A stretch of 53,821 bases of DNA from Sphaerospermopsis aphanizomenoides BCCUSP55 (GTDB lineage Bacteria > Cyanobacteriota > Cyanobacteriia > Cyanobacteriales > Nostocaceae). The notes beneath the pieces are model-generated. The model saw only the letters and a program-made list of their open reading frames with translations. It was not told where the DNA came from and searched no databases. Location: NCBI RefSeq assembly GCF_001586785.1, contig NZ_LUFH02000029.1:1-53821 (forward strand). The letters run 5' to 3'. This document shows, in pieces, positions 25,963 through 35,523 of the stretch. The position numbers were made by a program, and so were the translations under genes. The number at the start of each line of letters is the position of its first letter. Position 1 is the stretch's first letter.

Positions 25963-26109
25963 CTATGAACAATGTTTACTCACCTTGGGCAATGTTTTGA
26001 TTACACAAGTAGTGTTTAAAACCCATTCAAAATTGTAAACTCCTATTGAAGTAGCAATAACAGATATTACAACTACTAAGGTAGTAGTCCAAGGCTTTAT
26101 CTCTCGCAT
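25963..26109 (-). CDS. Possible small membrane protein
   Basis: A 48-residue frame from the ATG giving MREIKPWTTT; a longer frame starts 16 codons upstream. It has one strong hydrophobic segment (TTLVVVISVIATSIGV), an AGG about 10 nt before the ATG, and two C-terminal cysteines. No family recognised. It could be a real single-pass peptide or chance; conservation would decide. Confidence 0.4.
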   Translation of the reverse strand: MREIKPWTTTLVVVISVIATSIGVYNFEWVLNTTCVIKTLPKVSKHCS

Positions 26110-26221
26110 AATTGAATACCTACATCTCTTGAAAAAAAGTAGTGCAGTATTAATCATACGGTATTTTTAATTATATACTTAATCGCATAAATACTTATTA
26201 AGTATCGAAACAATCGGGTCT

Positions 26222-26247
26222 AAAAACGGACTTCGTCCAAAGTTTTT
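26222..26247 (-). terminator. UUCG-type hairpin terminator
   Basis: On the minus strand AAAAACTTTGGAC..GTCCGTTTTT forms a hairpin with a T run. It lies 60 nt after the creatininase-family gene in the right orientation to end its transcript. Confidence 0.5.
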
Positions 26248-26307
26248 GGAACGGGGTATAAATCCTCGTGACAAAAACGGCCTCCTGCCTCCTGCCCCCT
26301 GCCTCCG

Positions 26308-27054
26308 TTAATCTTCTTTCACAAACTCCAAATACCCTTTACTTAATTCCTCAACAGCCAAATCATAAAACTGCTTACCATGTTCAGGAGTTGCTAAAGC
26401 AGGATTAGAACCCATCCTTCCATCAGCGTAACGTGAACGAAAATCAACAGCACTATAAATTCTATGTCCAGAAGCAACTTCAGGAGATAAATATCCTTGT
26501 TTAATTGCTTCTGGATAAACGAATTGAGTCACAGCAACTTCACTAGGAGTCGCATGAGAACCTTCTTGATTTCCATATAATTCTTTGGCTAGTTTATACA
26601 CAGAACTGCACATAAACCAATTCGCAATTTGACATTGTACCTTTGCAGAATTGGGAATTTGCAAATCTTCTAAATGAGAGTATGTTTCTGAAAAAGCTGC
26701 TTTGAGAGTAGCAATATTTCCACCATGTCCATTGATAAAATAGAACTTCCTAAAACCAGCTTTTGCTAAACAAGTTATATAATCTCGCACTACCAAAATT
26801 AAAGTGCTAGGACGCAAACTGATAGTCCCTGGAAAAGCAGTATGATGTAATGCCATACCCACATTCATGGTTGGTGCAACCATAGCTTGAGTCGCTTCAC
26901 CAACTCCACGGGATATAGATTCGGCACAAATAGCATCAGTACCAATTAAACCAGTCGGTCCATGTTGTTCTGTAGAACCAATAGGGATAATAATTCCTGA
27001 AGATTGCTGTAAATAAGTTTCGATTTCTGGCCAGGTGCTGAGATGTAATAGCAT
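26308..27054 (-). CDS. Creatininase family protein (metal-dependent amidohydrolase)
   Basis: About 248 residues from the ATG giving MLLHLSTWPE, which has an AGG 10 nt upstream; a TTG seven codons earlier is less likely. Family motifs: IPIGSTEQHGP with metal-binding Glu and His, GTDAICAE with Asp, FINGHGGN with His, and GSHATPSEV with the late Glu. Such enzymes hydrolyse cyclic or linear amides; relatives act in creatinine, riboflavin or mycofactocin pathways. No context points to a substrate. Confidence 0.9.
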   Translation of the reverse strand: MLLHLSTWPEIETYLQQSSGIIIPIGSTEQHGPTGLIGTDAICAESISRGVGEATQAMVAPTMNVGMALHHTAFPGTISLRPSTLILVVRDYITCLAKAGFRKFYFINGHGGNIATLKAAFSETYSHLEDLQIPNSAKVQCQIANWFMCSSVYKLAKELYGNQEGSHATPSEVAVTQFVYPEAIKQGYLSPEVASGHRIYSAVDFRSRYADGRMGSNPALATPEHGKQFYDLAVEELSKGYLEFVKED

Positions 27055-27299
27055 TTTACAGCCTATTTCATTCAAATGAGGTACAAACTGGAATCATCAA
27101 ACTCTTGTGGTGCGGGCATCTTACCCGTTACAGGTGTACCTCCTATCTTCAGAAACTGCTGTATATTTAAATTTCTTCTTAAATCTATTATAAATGATTG
27201 TCTATTATTGCAGTATTACTACTTGAATAAATTAAGTAAATTTGAGTGCATTGGCTTAACCTCCCAACATCCTCAAACATAAGAATATCAAATAACATC

Positions 27300-27328
27300 T
27301 TGCTTAAAAGCACCAGGTTTGATATAAT
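27300..27328 (+). promoter_or_regulatory. Promoter of the PEP-CTERM gene
   Basis: TTGCTT and a perfect TATAAT separated by exactly 17 nt, 28 nt before the ATG. One of the clearest sigma-70 promoters in the window. Confidence 0.7.
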
Positions 27329-27356
27329 CATCGTGGCACTTAAAGTATAAATTGTT

Positions 27357-28109
27357 ATGAAAAAGAGTTTTCTTTCACTATCTCCTTTGGTGTTAATTCC
27401 TACCCTCGCTGTGGGATTCACCATGATTTCTCCTGATGATGTTCAAGCTCTCACTTTTGTTGATTCCTGGAACTTCAACAGCAACAACTTTAATTCTAGT
27501 CAAGGTAATGGTACGCTAACAAGTAATTTTGCGCCTGCAAACATTAACTATTTCCCAGGTACAACTGTCAATGCAGTAGGTAGCGATCCTGCTGGTAATG
27601 CTCTTGTCCTGCAAGCTGGTACATCTAATATTAATAATGGCAGAAATATTACACTTCAGTTTAATCTCTCTCAATATTCTGACCCAATTCTCTCATTTGC
27701 AACCGTGAGAACACCCAACGGATTCAATAACAATTCAGTTCAATGGTCTACTAATGGTTCTACATTCTCCACAGCAGGAATTATCGGAACGAATCCCTAC
27801 ATCCCAGTATCAAGTGTAAGTATACAAACTTTCGACTTCAGCAATGTCAATGCTCTCGATAGTGCTTCTACAGTGTTCTTTCGCATTACTTTTAACGGTG
27901 CTACCACTGCTACAGGCGGTAACGGGATTGATAATATACAATTGAATGCTACTCAAAATACTACTGCTGTTCCTTTTGAATTCAATTCCACTTCCGGGTT
28001 ACTGATTCTAGGGGGAGCTTTTGGGTTACGCTACTGGCGGAAGCGCCGCTATAATTATCACAGCAATTCTCTACTTAGGGATGGAGTCGCAACAAGTACG
28101 GAAAGATAA
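27357..28109 (+). CDS. PEP-CTERM protein, cyanobacterial PFE type
   Basis: 250 residues. The N-terminal signal peptide (residues 1-31, ending DDVQA) is followed by an Asn/Ser-rich beta domain (VDSWNFNSNNF to IDNIQLNAT). The C-terminus is a sorting signal: VPFEFNSTSGLLILGGAFGL then YWRKRR. This is the PFE variant handled by cyanoexosortases, so the protein is probably cleaved and released to the cell surface or exopolysaccharide. A longer than usual tail follows the Arg cluster. No exosortase gene is in the window. Confidence 0.88.
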   Translation: MKKSFLSLSPLVLIPTLAVGFTMISPDDVQALTFVDSWNFNSNNFNSSQGNGTLTSNFAPANINYFPGTTVNAVGSDPAGNALVLQAGTSNINNGRNITLQFNLSQYSDPILSFATVRTPNGFNNNSVQWSTNGSTFSTAGIIGTNPYIPVSSVSIQTFDFSNVNALDSASTVFFRITFNGATTATGGNGIDNIQLNATQNTTAVPFEFNSTSGLLILGGAFGLRYWRKRRYNYHSNSLLRDGVATSTER

Positions 28110-28268
28110 GGATACAAACAATTTACCCATACTGCAACTTTAGTTAATAACACTCGTTGCGAATCTCCAGACAAATATAACTCCAAATTAAATGATGAGA
28201 TGTTTGTTTTCTGAATTGTCAACTATACCAGGAGACAAAGATGATAAATTTTGGCTCTTGGAGCAGAA

Positions 28269-28541
28269 TTAATCAAAGCAATAATGTTTTTTTACGTCTT
28301 GGATAATTTCCCATGTACAAGACATACCAGCCGGAAAAGTAACTAAATCCCCTTTACCCATTTGCACTGGTTGACCACCATCGGGAGTTACAATGACTTC
28401 ACCTTCTAAAAAGTAGCAAGTTTCTTGAGAATCATAAGTCCACGGGAATTTGGAAGCTTCTTTTTGCCAAATTTCCCATTTGTATACACCTAATTGCTGA
28501 AGGCTCTCTTGACTAGGTTGATGCTCGATCTTAATTTCCAT
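28269..28541 (-). CDS. Small cupin-domain protein
   Basis: 90 residues, a single cupin_3 (DUF861-like) barrel. WEIWQKEASKFPWTYDSQETCYFLEGEV and GDLVTFPAGMSCTWEI are the two cupin motifs; the first lacks the usual HxH, so metal binding may be altered. Relatives are small hydrolases or ligand-binding proteins. It follows the Mo-nitrogenase-domain gene after 22 bp, so the two are probably one operon. Function unknown. Confidence 0.85.
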   Translation of the reverse strand: MEIKIEHQPSQESLQQLGVYKWEIWQKEASKFPWTYDSQETCYFLEGEVIVTPDGGQPVQMGKGDLVTFPAGMSCTWEIIQDVKKHYCFD

Positions 28542-28563
28542 CTGGTGTTTGATCTAGTTGTAT

Positions 28564-28902
28564 TTAGCAGTAGGATTGGATATCCTCTCCACATTGATCT
28601 ACTAAATAACACAATGCGCGAAAACGCAAGCCAACTAATTGATCATACAGTGGATTTAGCTTGCACATTGGGGGAATGTGAGCAATTTTATGACCGAATA
28701 AAACTATATCACGTTCAAAGGGACACTGAGCAGGAATTAGTTTAGCAATCAATTTGGCGAGTTTACGGTTGTGAATTTCGATAGCATCTAACCATTGACG
28801 AATTGGTTGTAATAAATCAAATTTATTTCCTTGTTGATGATTTGCGCCAATAGGACTAATTAAAGCAGGAAGAATGATAGTTTGAGTATTTGTGGTGACC
28901 AT
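28564..28902 (-). CDS. Mo-dependent nitrogenase C-terminal domain protein
   Basis: 112 residues. The block QWLDAIEIHNRKLAKLIAKL, then PAQCPFERDI and HIPPMCKLNPLYDQLVGLRF, matches the short cyanobacterial family named after the nitrogenase Mo-Fe C-terminal region. Five cysteines are spread over it. These small proteins are widespread in Nostocales and are not nitrogenase subunits themselves; role unknown. A 22-bp gap to the cupin gene suggests cotranscription. The start is well placed. Confidence 0.87.
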   Translation of the reverse strand: MVTTNTQTIILPALISPIGANHQQGNKFDLLQPIRQWLDAIEIHNRKLAKLIAKLIPAQCPFERDIVLFGHKIAHIPPMCKLNPLYDQLVGLRFRALCYLVDQCGEDIQSYC

Positions 28903-29820
28903 AGTTATAAACCCTGTTGTCTTTAGATTGATGAAATTTTTTCAATATGGGCTATGTCCATGCAATTTGTTGCATAACTCTGCGTTGTCTTGGTAATTGT
29001 GTTTAAGACAATTTTGACTTAGATATCTTACATGGAATCAGCAGAGACATCTTTCAACTAATTGTTATTTAAACTCACAGTGTGTTGAATAACTGTCCCG
29101 TTAAATACAAAATAACAAAGAAATAATAAAAATGGTATTACCTTAACTTATTAATTACTGATATCGAATATTGCGATCCCCTATATCAATCACAAAAAAT
29201 AGGGTGATAAAAGTATCCAGTGCTACAGAAGGTCACTGTAGAAATTAAAATATAGCTGAACTGAAGCAGTATCAATGTTTGAGAAATGTTTGCCTATTCT
29301 CTCAGTCAATTGTAGAACGGATAATCTCTATAAAAATGTCATATACGTTACATAAGCTAACCTCAATATTATTTAGTTAGTAACAAGGAATCATCTGATA
29401 AGTACAACTTAATTAATCAGTAAAATTAGCTGCTCAAAACCTCGTGTATGAATACGTTTTAATCCTTAAAATTATTTATCGATGCAAGTAATAGTTCATC
29501 AGGAACAAAAAAATTAAAAAACAGTCTCCCTGGCTTTGCCAAACTTAATTAGGAATCCTATCGCAGTGAACATGGCTATGAACAAAAACTATTTCTTATT
29601 ACATATTTTTTAGCTTCACAAATATGATATAATGGTTATATATCTTTTCTTATTTAGCTTTTACTGAAGCTTGTGATAACTCAATCTCACAAATTAAGAG
29701 TATTCCTGGACTTTCAAATTGAACGCTGATTTGAATGTTGACAAGATATGTTTCTTGTTTAAAAAGGGAATAGGGAATAGGGGAGCAGGGGAAGCAGGGT
29801 GGTAGAGGAGAAAATAAATA
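28903..29820. other. Long intergenic region, no gene seen
   Basis: About 0.9 kb, AT-rich, with no open frame of family character on either strand. It holds GTC-N8-TAC at 29338-29351, a weak match to an NtcA site, and short hairpins. It may carry promoters or an unrecognised RNA for the Mo-nitrogenase-domain operon, but nothing can be named. Confidence 0.45.
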
Positions 29821-29840
29821 ATTACGAATTACGAATTACG

Positions 29841-29912
29841 TTCGCGCAGCGTGCCGGAGGCACTATTACGAATTACGTTCGCGCAGCGTGCCGGAGGCAC
29901 TATTACGAATTA
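29841..29912. repeat. 37-bp GC-rich tandem repeat, about two copies
   Basis: Units starting TTCGCGCAGCGTGCCGGAGG repeat with a 37-bp period (29841-29877 and 29878-29912). They are embedded in ACGAATT heptamers. Much more GC-rich than the flanks, so probably an interspersed mobile repeat. Confidence 0.75.
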
Positions 29913-29917
29913 TTCAG

Positions 29918-30391
29918 TTAAGCATCTTGTGGGTTAAGACGAATCATTTCCCAAGTGGTATATGTGCCAATGGGACTCCACAATAAATAAGGAACTAGTA
30001 ATAATGCAGCCCAAATAGAAACGGGTAAAACTGCGAAGGCGACTAAAAAACAGATGATGAAACCTGTACCACCAAGTATTGTACCAACTTTGAGACTACG
30101 TAACCTAAACATGACAGGTGTATAAGCAATGGTAAATATTTCTAGCAGTAGGTATAAACCCATCATTAACCAAGTTATACTATTATTGGGTTTGTCTTCC
30201 CAGATAATATAAGCTGACCAAGCGCCACAAATAAAGATTACTGTCCAGATGAGCGGAATTGCGCCTTCAAAAGTCAGCCATCTAGGTCTTTGTAAATGCC
30301 TAAACCACTGGCGATCGCTAGGTGTAATCCGGTTACTCACAAAGGCTACTAAGAAAGCCACACCCCCGATTACCATCCAAGATTTCATCAT
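29918..30391 (-). CDS. TspO/MBR-family membrane protein
   Basis: 157 residues with five transmembrane segments, the family norm. Conserved RPRWLTFEGAIPLIWTVIFI lies in the first loop and TM2, with YTPVMFRL and the terminal LLVPYLLWSPIGTYTTW. Bacterial TspO proteins bind porphyrins and tetrapyrroles and respond to oxygen or light stress. In cyanobacteria they can be stress regulated. It lies next to era but 146 bp apart; no operon is evident. Confidence 0.92.
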   Translation of the reverse strand: MMKSWMVIGGVAFLVAFVSNRITPSDRQWFRHLQRPRWLTFEGAIPLIWTVIFICGAWSAYIIWEDKPNNSITWLMMGLYLLLEIFTIAYTPVMFRLRSLKVGTILGGTGFIICFLVAFAVLPVSIWAALLLVPYLLWSPIGTYTTWEMIRLNPQDA

Positions 30392-30537
30392 AGTTTCCTA
30401 TCTTTGGTGCTGACTTTCCAGAAGAACAACACAGTAATTTTATCAGGAAATGGTGTGGTTAATTGTACATATCGGGGAATGGAGAAGAACAGGGGCTGGG
30501 ATGTGGGTAATAGCCTGATTCCATGCTTCTTAATTGC

Positions 30538-31512
30538 CTATTCTTCCACGCGATAACCTAATTCTGCTAATCTTACTCGTGAGTGTCGCCATTTTGGTTG
30601 TACTTTTACAAATAATTCTAGGTAAACTTTACCCGCAATTAGTTTTTGGATTTGTTCACGAGCAGCACTACCAATTGCTTTTAGCATTGTGCCACCTTTA
30701 CCAATTAAAATTCCTTTTTGGGAATCTCTTTCCACGTGGATAGTTGCAAGTACACGGGTAATGCTTGGGGTTTCTTCTACTAAATCAATGGCGATCGCTA
30801 CTGAATGAGGAACTTCTTCACGAGTTAATAATAAAATCTGTTCCCGAATTAATTCCCCCATGATAAATCGTTCTGGCTGGTCTGTCACCAAATCTGGTGG
30901 ATAGTAAAAAGGACCAGGTTCTAAATGTTCAATTAATAATTCTTGGGTTTCTACTAATCCTAAACCTGTCTTAGCAGAAAATTTCACAGCTTGCCATTCA
31001 TGTTCTTTAGCTAACTGAAGATAACTAGCATCTATTTTTTCTGCATCTGATGGTTGTTCGTCAATTTTATTAATTCCCAAAATTACTGGTGTGTGACTAC
31101 GGCTAAGTAAATCAGCAATAAAGCGATCGCCACCACCACAAGCAGCCGTTCCATCAACTACAAAAAGTACCACATCTACCGACTCAATGGCGATTTTGGC
31201 ATTTTGTACCAGCACTTCTCCTAATTGATGATGTGGTTTATGAATTCCTGGAGTATCGACAAAAATTAACTGCGCTTTTTCTGTGGTTAAAATACCTCTT
31301 AACCGATTTCTGGTAGTTTGCGCTACTGGTGATGTAATAGCAATTTTTTGACCTACTACGTGATTCATCAAAGTAGATTTACCGACATTAGGACGACCAA
31401 TAATGCCGATAAAACCAGATTTAAACTCAGGAGGAGCTTGGGGAATTGTAACTGCTTCTGAAAACGAGAAGCTATAATTATCACTATTACTCACCTTTGA
31501 CTCCACCTTCAT
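30538..31512 (-). CDS. era: GTPase Era
   Basis: 324 residues. G1 is GRPNVGKST, G3 DTPGIHKP, G4 NKID, followed by a C-terminal KH domain (ILIGKGGTMLKAIGSAAREQ) and FVKVQPKWR. Era binds 16S rRNA and helps assemble the small ribosomal subunit. The N-terminal 30 residues (VESKVSNSDNYSF) extend beyond the core and are variable among cyanobacteria. It stands alone. Confidence 0.97.
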   Translation of the reverse strand: MKVESKVSNSDNYSFSFSEAVTIPQAPPEFKSGFIGIIGRPNVGKSTLMNHVVGQKIAITSPVAQTTRNRLRGILTTEKAQLIFVDTPGIHKPHHQLGEVLVQNAKIAIESVDVVLFVVDGTAACGGGDRFIADLLSRSHTPVILGINKIDEQPSDAEKIDASYLQLAKEHEWQAVKFSAKTGLGLVETQELLIEHLEPGPFYYPPDLVTDQPERFIMGELIREQILLLTREEVPHSVAIAIDLVEETPSITRVLATIHVERDSQKGILIGKGGTMLKAIGSAAREQIQKLIAGKVYLELFVKVQPKWRHSRVRLAELGYRVEE

Positions 31513-31664
31513 ATTTTACAGCCGGGATAAATTGGTTTTTTCTCAAATCAAAACTAGACATAAAATCACCCTGGTATGTGCCAGAATGTCCTTATGTTTA
31601 GTTTAATCTATTACAGAATATATAGGAATCCGGTTTGATTACTAAAATTATTTGTGGGGGCAGG

Positions 31665-31692
31665 GAATAGGGAATAGGGAATAGGGAATAGG
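31665..31692. repeat. GGGAATA heptamer repeat
   Basis: Four tandem GGGAATA heptamers upstream of era. STRR class. Confidence 0.75.
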
Positions 31693-31778
31693 GTTTTAGA
31701 GAATTTAGGTGTACTGAGTTTTGTAAGGTTGCACCATGCAATCTATCAAATATCAAATATAAGTCTTAGATTTTTATT

Positions 31779-32912
31779 TTATTGTTGAAGCACGCCCAGG
31801 ACAAACTCACCTTGATTGACAGCCTGATTAGTTGATACATCATAAACTAAGCCATCTGCTTCTGCATTAATATCAATTACAGCAGGTAATTTACCTTCTT
31901 TATTAAAACTGATAATTTGATACAGCCTATCTCCCGCTTTGACAACACTACCCAATTCAACTCTAGATTGAATCATACCCCCTGCAATAGCATAATACCT
32001 TTTTCTCTTGCTACTGGCAGCAAAATACATTTGATGAGATTGTGTTTGCGAGAGAATTAAGTCAGGAAGTTGTAAAACCTTTTTTTGAGCTAAATAATTT
32101 TTTATACCCTGCACACCTTTAGCAACTGAATCAGGTTTCATTTGCATTCCTGTTCCTAGTTCCAATGTCCAAGCTTCGATATCAAATCTGATATTTTTTC
32201 CCAGTGTTTGCAAAGCAGCTTCTAGTGCTAACCAAGGTTTGATAAAAGCTTCATCAAATGCATCTCCATCATATTTATCTAATAAAACGCCATAATCAAG
32301 CAGAAAGTATTTGGCGCTATCTTCCCGATTTTGGAAATAATAAACGTAGTCTAACCCTTGATTATTAGAACTATGTAAATCAATCAAGTAGTCTGCATCT
32401 AAAGACAGGGATTGTAGTTGATAGCGAAAGATATCACTATAGGGTACACTGGCAGGAGAATTGATTTTTGCTAAATTTTGGGAAAATTTCCTGCTAATTG
32501 CCGTTAAATAATTTTTTCTGATGACCTCTATATCCAGATCAAGTTGAGATTTAGCAAAATCTACCACATCATTAGCTTCTTTCTCATAATCCCAAAAAAT
32601 GCGATTCCAGTCTTTACCGTCATAAGCACAAAATCTCCCAGGAGAGAAATGTTGAGCGCGTTGATTTGTTCCCATAGGATTACAAACAGGAACTAACCAA
32701 ATTTCTCCAGCTAAATCACTGTCTTTGATCGTTGATAAAAACTCGATTAATTGATAGATAACTGCATTGCCAGAAATTTCTGCTCCATGCAAATTAGATT
32801 GAATATAAACCTTCTTTCCTGGCTGAGAACCTATAAATTTGTAAACTTGAAGGGATAAGATATCACCCGAAGCCATTTGACGTAAAGGAATAGTTTCAAT
32901 AACAGGAAACAT
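31779..32912 (-). CDS. Succinylglutamate desuccinylase / aspartoacylase family protein
   Basis: 377 residues. The zinc peptidase M14-like core is visible: QSNLHGAEISGNAV (His and Glu ligands), VCNPMGTNQRAQH, DWNRIFW and LIDLHSSNNQ with the second His. The C-terminal 80 residues form a beta domain (GDRLYQIISFN). The family removes acyl groups from amino acids such as N-acetylaspartate or succinylglutamate; the substrate here is not clear. It is a stand-alone gene. Confidence 0.9.
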   Translation of the reverse strand: MFPVIETIPLRQMASGDILSLQVYKFIGSQPGKKVYIQSNLHGAEISGNAVIYQLIEFLSTIKDSDLAGEIWLVPVCNPMGTNQRAQHFSPGRFCAYDGKDWNRIFWDYEKEANDVVDFAKSQLDLDIEVIRKNYLTAISRKFSQNLAKINSPASVPYSDIFRYQLQSLSLDADYLIDLHSSNNQGLDYVYYFQNREDSAKYFLLDYGVLLDKYDGDAFDEAFIKPWLALEAALQTLGKNIRFDIEAWTLELGTGMQMKPDSVAKGVQGIKNYLAQKKVLQLPDLILSQTQSHQMYFAASSKRKRYYAIAGGMIQSRVELGSVVKAGDRLYQIISFNKEGKLPAVIDINAEADGLVYDVSTNQAVNQGEFVLGVLQQ

Positions 32913-32937
32913 AATAAAACTCCTAATAGGTGATTCA

Positions 32938-32967
32938 ATTTTGGATTTTGGATTTTGGATTTTGGAT
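32938..32967. repeat. GGATTTT heptamer repeat
   Basis: Three to four tandem GGATTTT heptamers upstream of the aspartoacylase-family gene; related units recur at 33708. STRR class. Confidence 0.7.
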
Positions 32968-33057
32968 TGTTCTTGTCATCTCCAATCTAAAATCTAAAAT
33001 TTTCTTCCCCATCTCCCCATCTCCTCATCTCCCCACCTCCCCATCTCTACTGCCTTC

Positions 33058-33696
33058 TTATGTTCCTCCTAAGTTTCGTAATCTTGCATCCAAATGAGTC
33101 CGGTCTGCTAAAGTTTGCAACATTGGCCCATGTTCAGTAAATTCTACAATACTCACAGAACCAACAGGACATCCCCAACGATAACGAAAACGTCCTACAT
33201 CAATTCCTAGCAAACTACAAAGAATAATTCTGATGGTTGCTTTATGGGTGACAACTAAAACATTACCGCTGCTATAAAGATGCTTAATTTCTTCAATTAC
33301 CTGCATAGCACGAGAAGCAATTGTGACTGCTAATTCTCCTCCATTGGGTGCATACCAAGCAGGGTCAGCAGACCAGCGAAGATAATCATCATGATATTCC
33401 TGGCTAATCACTTCTGGGGTTTTTCCTTCCCACGCACCATAGTTAATTTCTCTTAAACCATCCCGCAATTGTGGTTGCATTCCTATAGTTGTATACAAAG
33501 GTTTTGCTGTTTCTATAGTTCTTCGCATAGGACTAGAAAAAATCGCCCTCCAAGGGGTAGAACTGTATGCAGCAGCAAAAGCCTTGGCCATTTCTACACC
33601 TTCAGGAGTTAATTCTGAATCTATCGAACCACAAAAGGCATGATTTCGACTGCATTCTGTTTCTCCATGACGGAGTAGGTAAAGAGTGAGACTCAT
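33058..33696 (-). CDS. Histidine phosphatase family protein
   Basis: 212 residues. The phospho-histidine motif is LRHGETE at residues 8-14. Supporting residues are SSPMRRTIETA, REINYGAWEG and VTHKATIRI with the second His. Relatives include phosphoglycerate mutases and alpha-ribazole phosphatases (CobC). A GlcNAc or cobalamin role cannot be told apart. It is divergent from the carotenoid oxygenase gene, with about 95 bp between starts. Confidence 0.93.
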   Translation of the reverse strand: MSLTLYLLRHGETECSRNHAFCGSIDSELTPEGVEMAKAFAAAYSSTPWRAIFSSPMRRTIETAKPLYTTIGMQPQLRDGLREINYGAWEGKTPEVISQEYHDDYLRWSADPAWYAPNGGELAVTIASRAMQVIEEIKHLYSSGNVLVVTHKATIRIILCSLLGIDVGRFRYRWGCPVGSVSIVEFTEHGPMLQTLADRTHLDARLRNLGGT

Positions 33697-33790
33697 AAAA
33701 ATTTTGGATTTTGGATGTTAGATTTTGGATTTTAGATTTTGGAGTATGGCTATATTAGATCAAGTAACTTCATAAAACTCAACAATAACA

Positions 33791-35185
33791 ATGGTAGCAA
33801 CCGTAGTAAATCCCTATTTAGATGGTAATTTCGCACCAGTCCGCCAAGAAATTACTCAAGACACCCTGAAAGTCATTGGAGAACTACCCCCAGACCTTTC
33901 CGGGATGTTTGTCCGCAATGGACCCAACCCCCAACATTCACCCATTGGTCAGTATCACTGGTTTGATGGTGATGGAATGTTACATGGTGTAGAAATTAGC
34001 AACGGTCAAGCTACCTATCGCAACCGTTACGTCCGTACCAGAGGTTGGAACATTGAATATCAAGAAGGTAAAGCGGTTTGGACGGGACTTTTAGAACCAC
34101 CCCAAATAGACAACCCCTACGGACCTGGTAAAAATACCGCCAATACTGCCCTAGTTTGGCACGCAGGACAATTTTTAGCCGTGTGGGAAGGGGGTACGCC
34201 TCACAATATTCGACTTCCTGAGTTAGAAACTATTGGTGAATATACTTACAATAACAAACTGATTTCCCCTTTTACTGCCCATCCTAAAGTAGACCCTGTT
34301 ACCGGGGAAATGATGTTTTTTGGCTACTCCTTTGCACCTCCATACTTGCAATATAGTGTAGTTTCAGCCCAAGGGGAATTATTGCGGACAGTACCCATTG
34401 AAATACCAATGGGAGTAATGATGCACGATTTTGCTATTACTGAAAATTACACGATTTTTATGGATTTACCCCTAACATTCAGTGTAGAACGGATGCAACG
34501 GGGGGAAGCAATGATGATGTTTGAGAGTCATCTTCCCAGTCGTTTTGGCATTGTCCCACGTCACGGAGACAACAGCAATATCCGCTGGTTTGAAACTCCT
34601 TCATGCTACATCTTCCACACCCTTAACGCCTACGAAGCCGGAGACGAAGTAATACTTATTGCTTGTCGTATGAGTTCCACAACTGTATTGGAAAATGGTT
34701 CATCAACTGATCCCACAGCAAACCTACCTTTCTTACATCGTTGGCGGTTTAATCTCAGCACAGGTGCAGTCACAGAAGAAATGCTAGACGACGTACCAGC
34801 AGAATTTCCCCGCGTTAACGAAAACCTGGTGGGAAGAAATACCCAATACGGCTATGCTGGGAAAATGGCTAATAGTCCCGTACCTTTATTTGACGGCGTA
34901 ATTAAATATAATTTTGCTAGTGGCAAATCTCAAACCCATGAATTTGGACAAGGACGTTACGGTGGTGAAGCCGTGTTTGCACCTCGTTTAAATGCAACAG
35001 CAGAAGATGATGGTTGGCTTGTCACTTTTGTGCATGATGAAAATTCAGAAACTTCTGAATTAGTAGTTATAAATGCTCAAGATGTCAGCAGTGAACCTGT
35101 TGCAAGAGTAATTATTCCCCAACGAGTACCCTATGGTTTCCACGGTGCTTGGGTGACAGCAGCACAGTTGATGAATTCTATCTAA
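33791..35185 (+). CDS. Carotenoid oxygenase (apocarotenoid cleavage type)
   Basis: 464 residues, the usual length. The four iron-binding histidines are H164 (FTAHPKVD), H212 (MMHDFAI), H276 (IFHTLNA) and H451 (GFHGAWV), which form the seven-bladed propeller centre. Such enzymes cleave carotenoids or apocarotenals oxidatively, in cyanobacteria often to retinal or to volatile fragments. The exact cleavage site is unknown. It is intact and alone on this strand, with a HPhos gene divergent. Confidence 0.94.
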   Translation: MVATVVNPYLDGNFAPVRQEITQDTLKVIGELPPDLSGMFVRNGPNPQHSPIGQYHWFDGDGMLHGVEISNGQATYRNRYVRTRGWNIEYQEGKAVWTGLLEPPQIDNPYGPGKNTANTALVWHAGQFLAVWEGGTPHNIRLPELETIGEYTYNNKLISPFTAHPKVDPVTGEMMFFGYSFAPPYLQYSVVSAQGELLRTVPIEIPMGVMMHDFAITENYTIFMDLPLTFSVERMQRGEAMMMFESHLPSRFGIVPRHGDNSNIRWFETPSCYIFHTLNAYEAGDEVILIACRMSSTTVLENGSSTDPTANLPFLHRWRFNLSTGAVTEEMLDDVPAEFPRVNENLVGRNTQYGYAGKMANSPVPLFDGVIKYNFASGKSQTHEFGQGRYGGEAVFAPRLNATAEDDGWLVTFVHDENSETSELVVINAQDVSSEPVARVIIPQRVPYGFHGAWVTAAQLMNSI

Positions 35186-35523
35186 TTATAGCAGGAGTCA
35201 GGAGTAAAACCCTCTTGTATAGGGAGTTTTATTATCAGTTGATGTCCTAACCATCCTGTCCACGGCTATAGCTGGTAATTGGGGATTAGGTATTGGGTAA
35301 TAAACAAAACATTACCCATTCATTACCCATTCATTACCCATTCTCCACCAGCAACATCGTTTAATTCAGGAGTTATACACCTGGAGATAGATTAAATTTA
35401 TTTAACATCATCACGGATAAGAAAAGTAGTAAAATAAAATATTAATTCCAACTCCCAAAATAATAGTAATTGCTCACATCTAATTAAGTTATTTCCTAAA
35501 CCGTAAACTTACCTGTTTTTTTC
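35186..35523. other. Intergenic region with short repeats
   Basis: 338 bp between the carotenoid oxygenase and J-domain genes. It contains three CATTACCCATT direct repeats near 35310-35342 and is otherwise AT-rich. I see no gene or RNA. Confidence 0.5.

Noticed and set aside
28564-28902. Nitrogenase structural subunit
   Set aside because: It is a 112-residue family protein, not NifD or NifK, and no nif genes are present.
29338-29351. GTC-N8-TAC as an NtcA binding site
   Set aside because: One mismatch to GTA-N8-TAC and no well-placed -10 box facing a gene.
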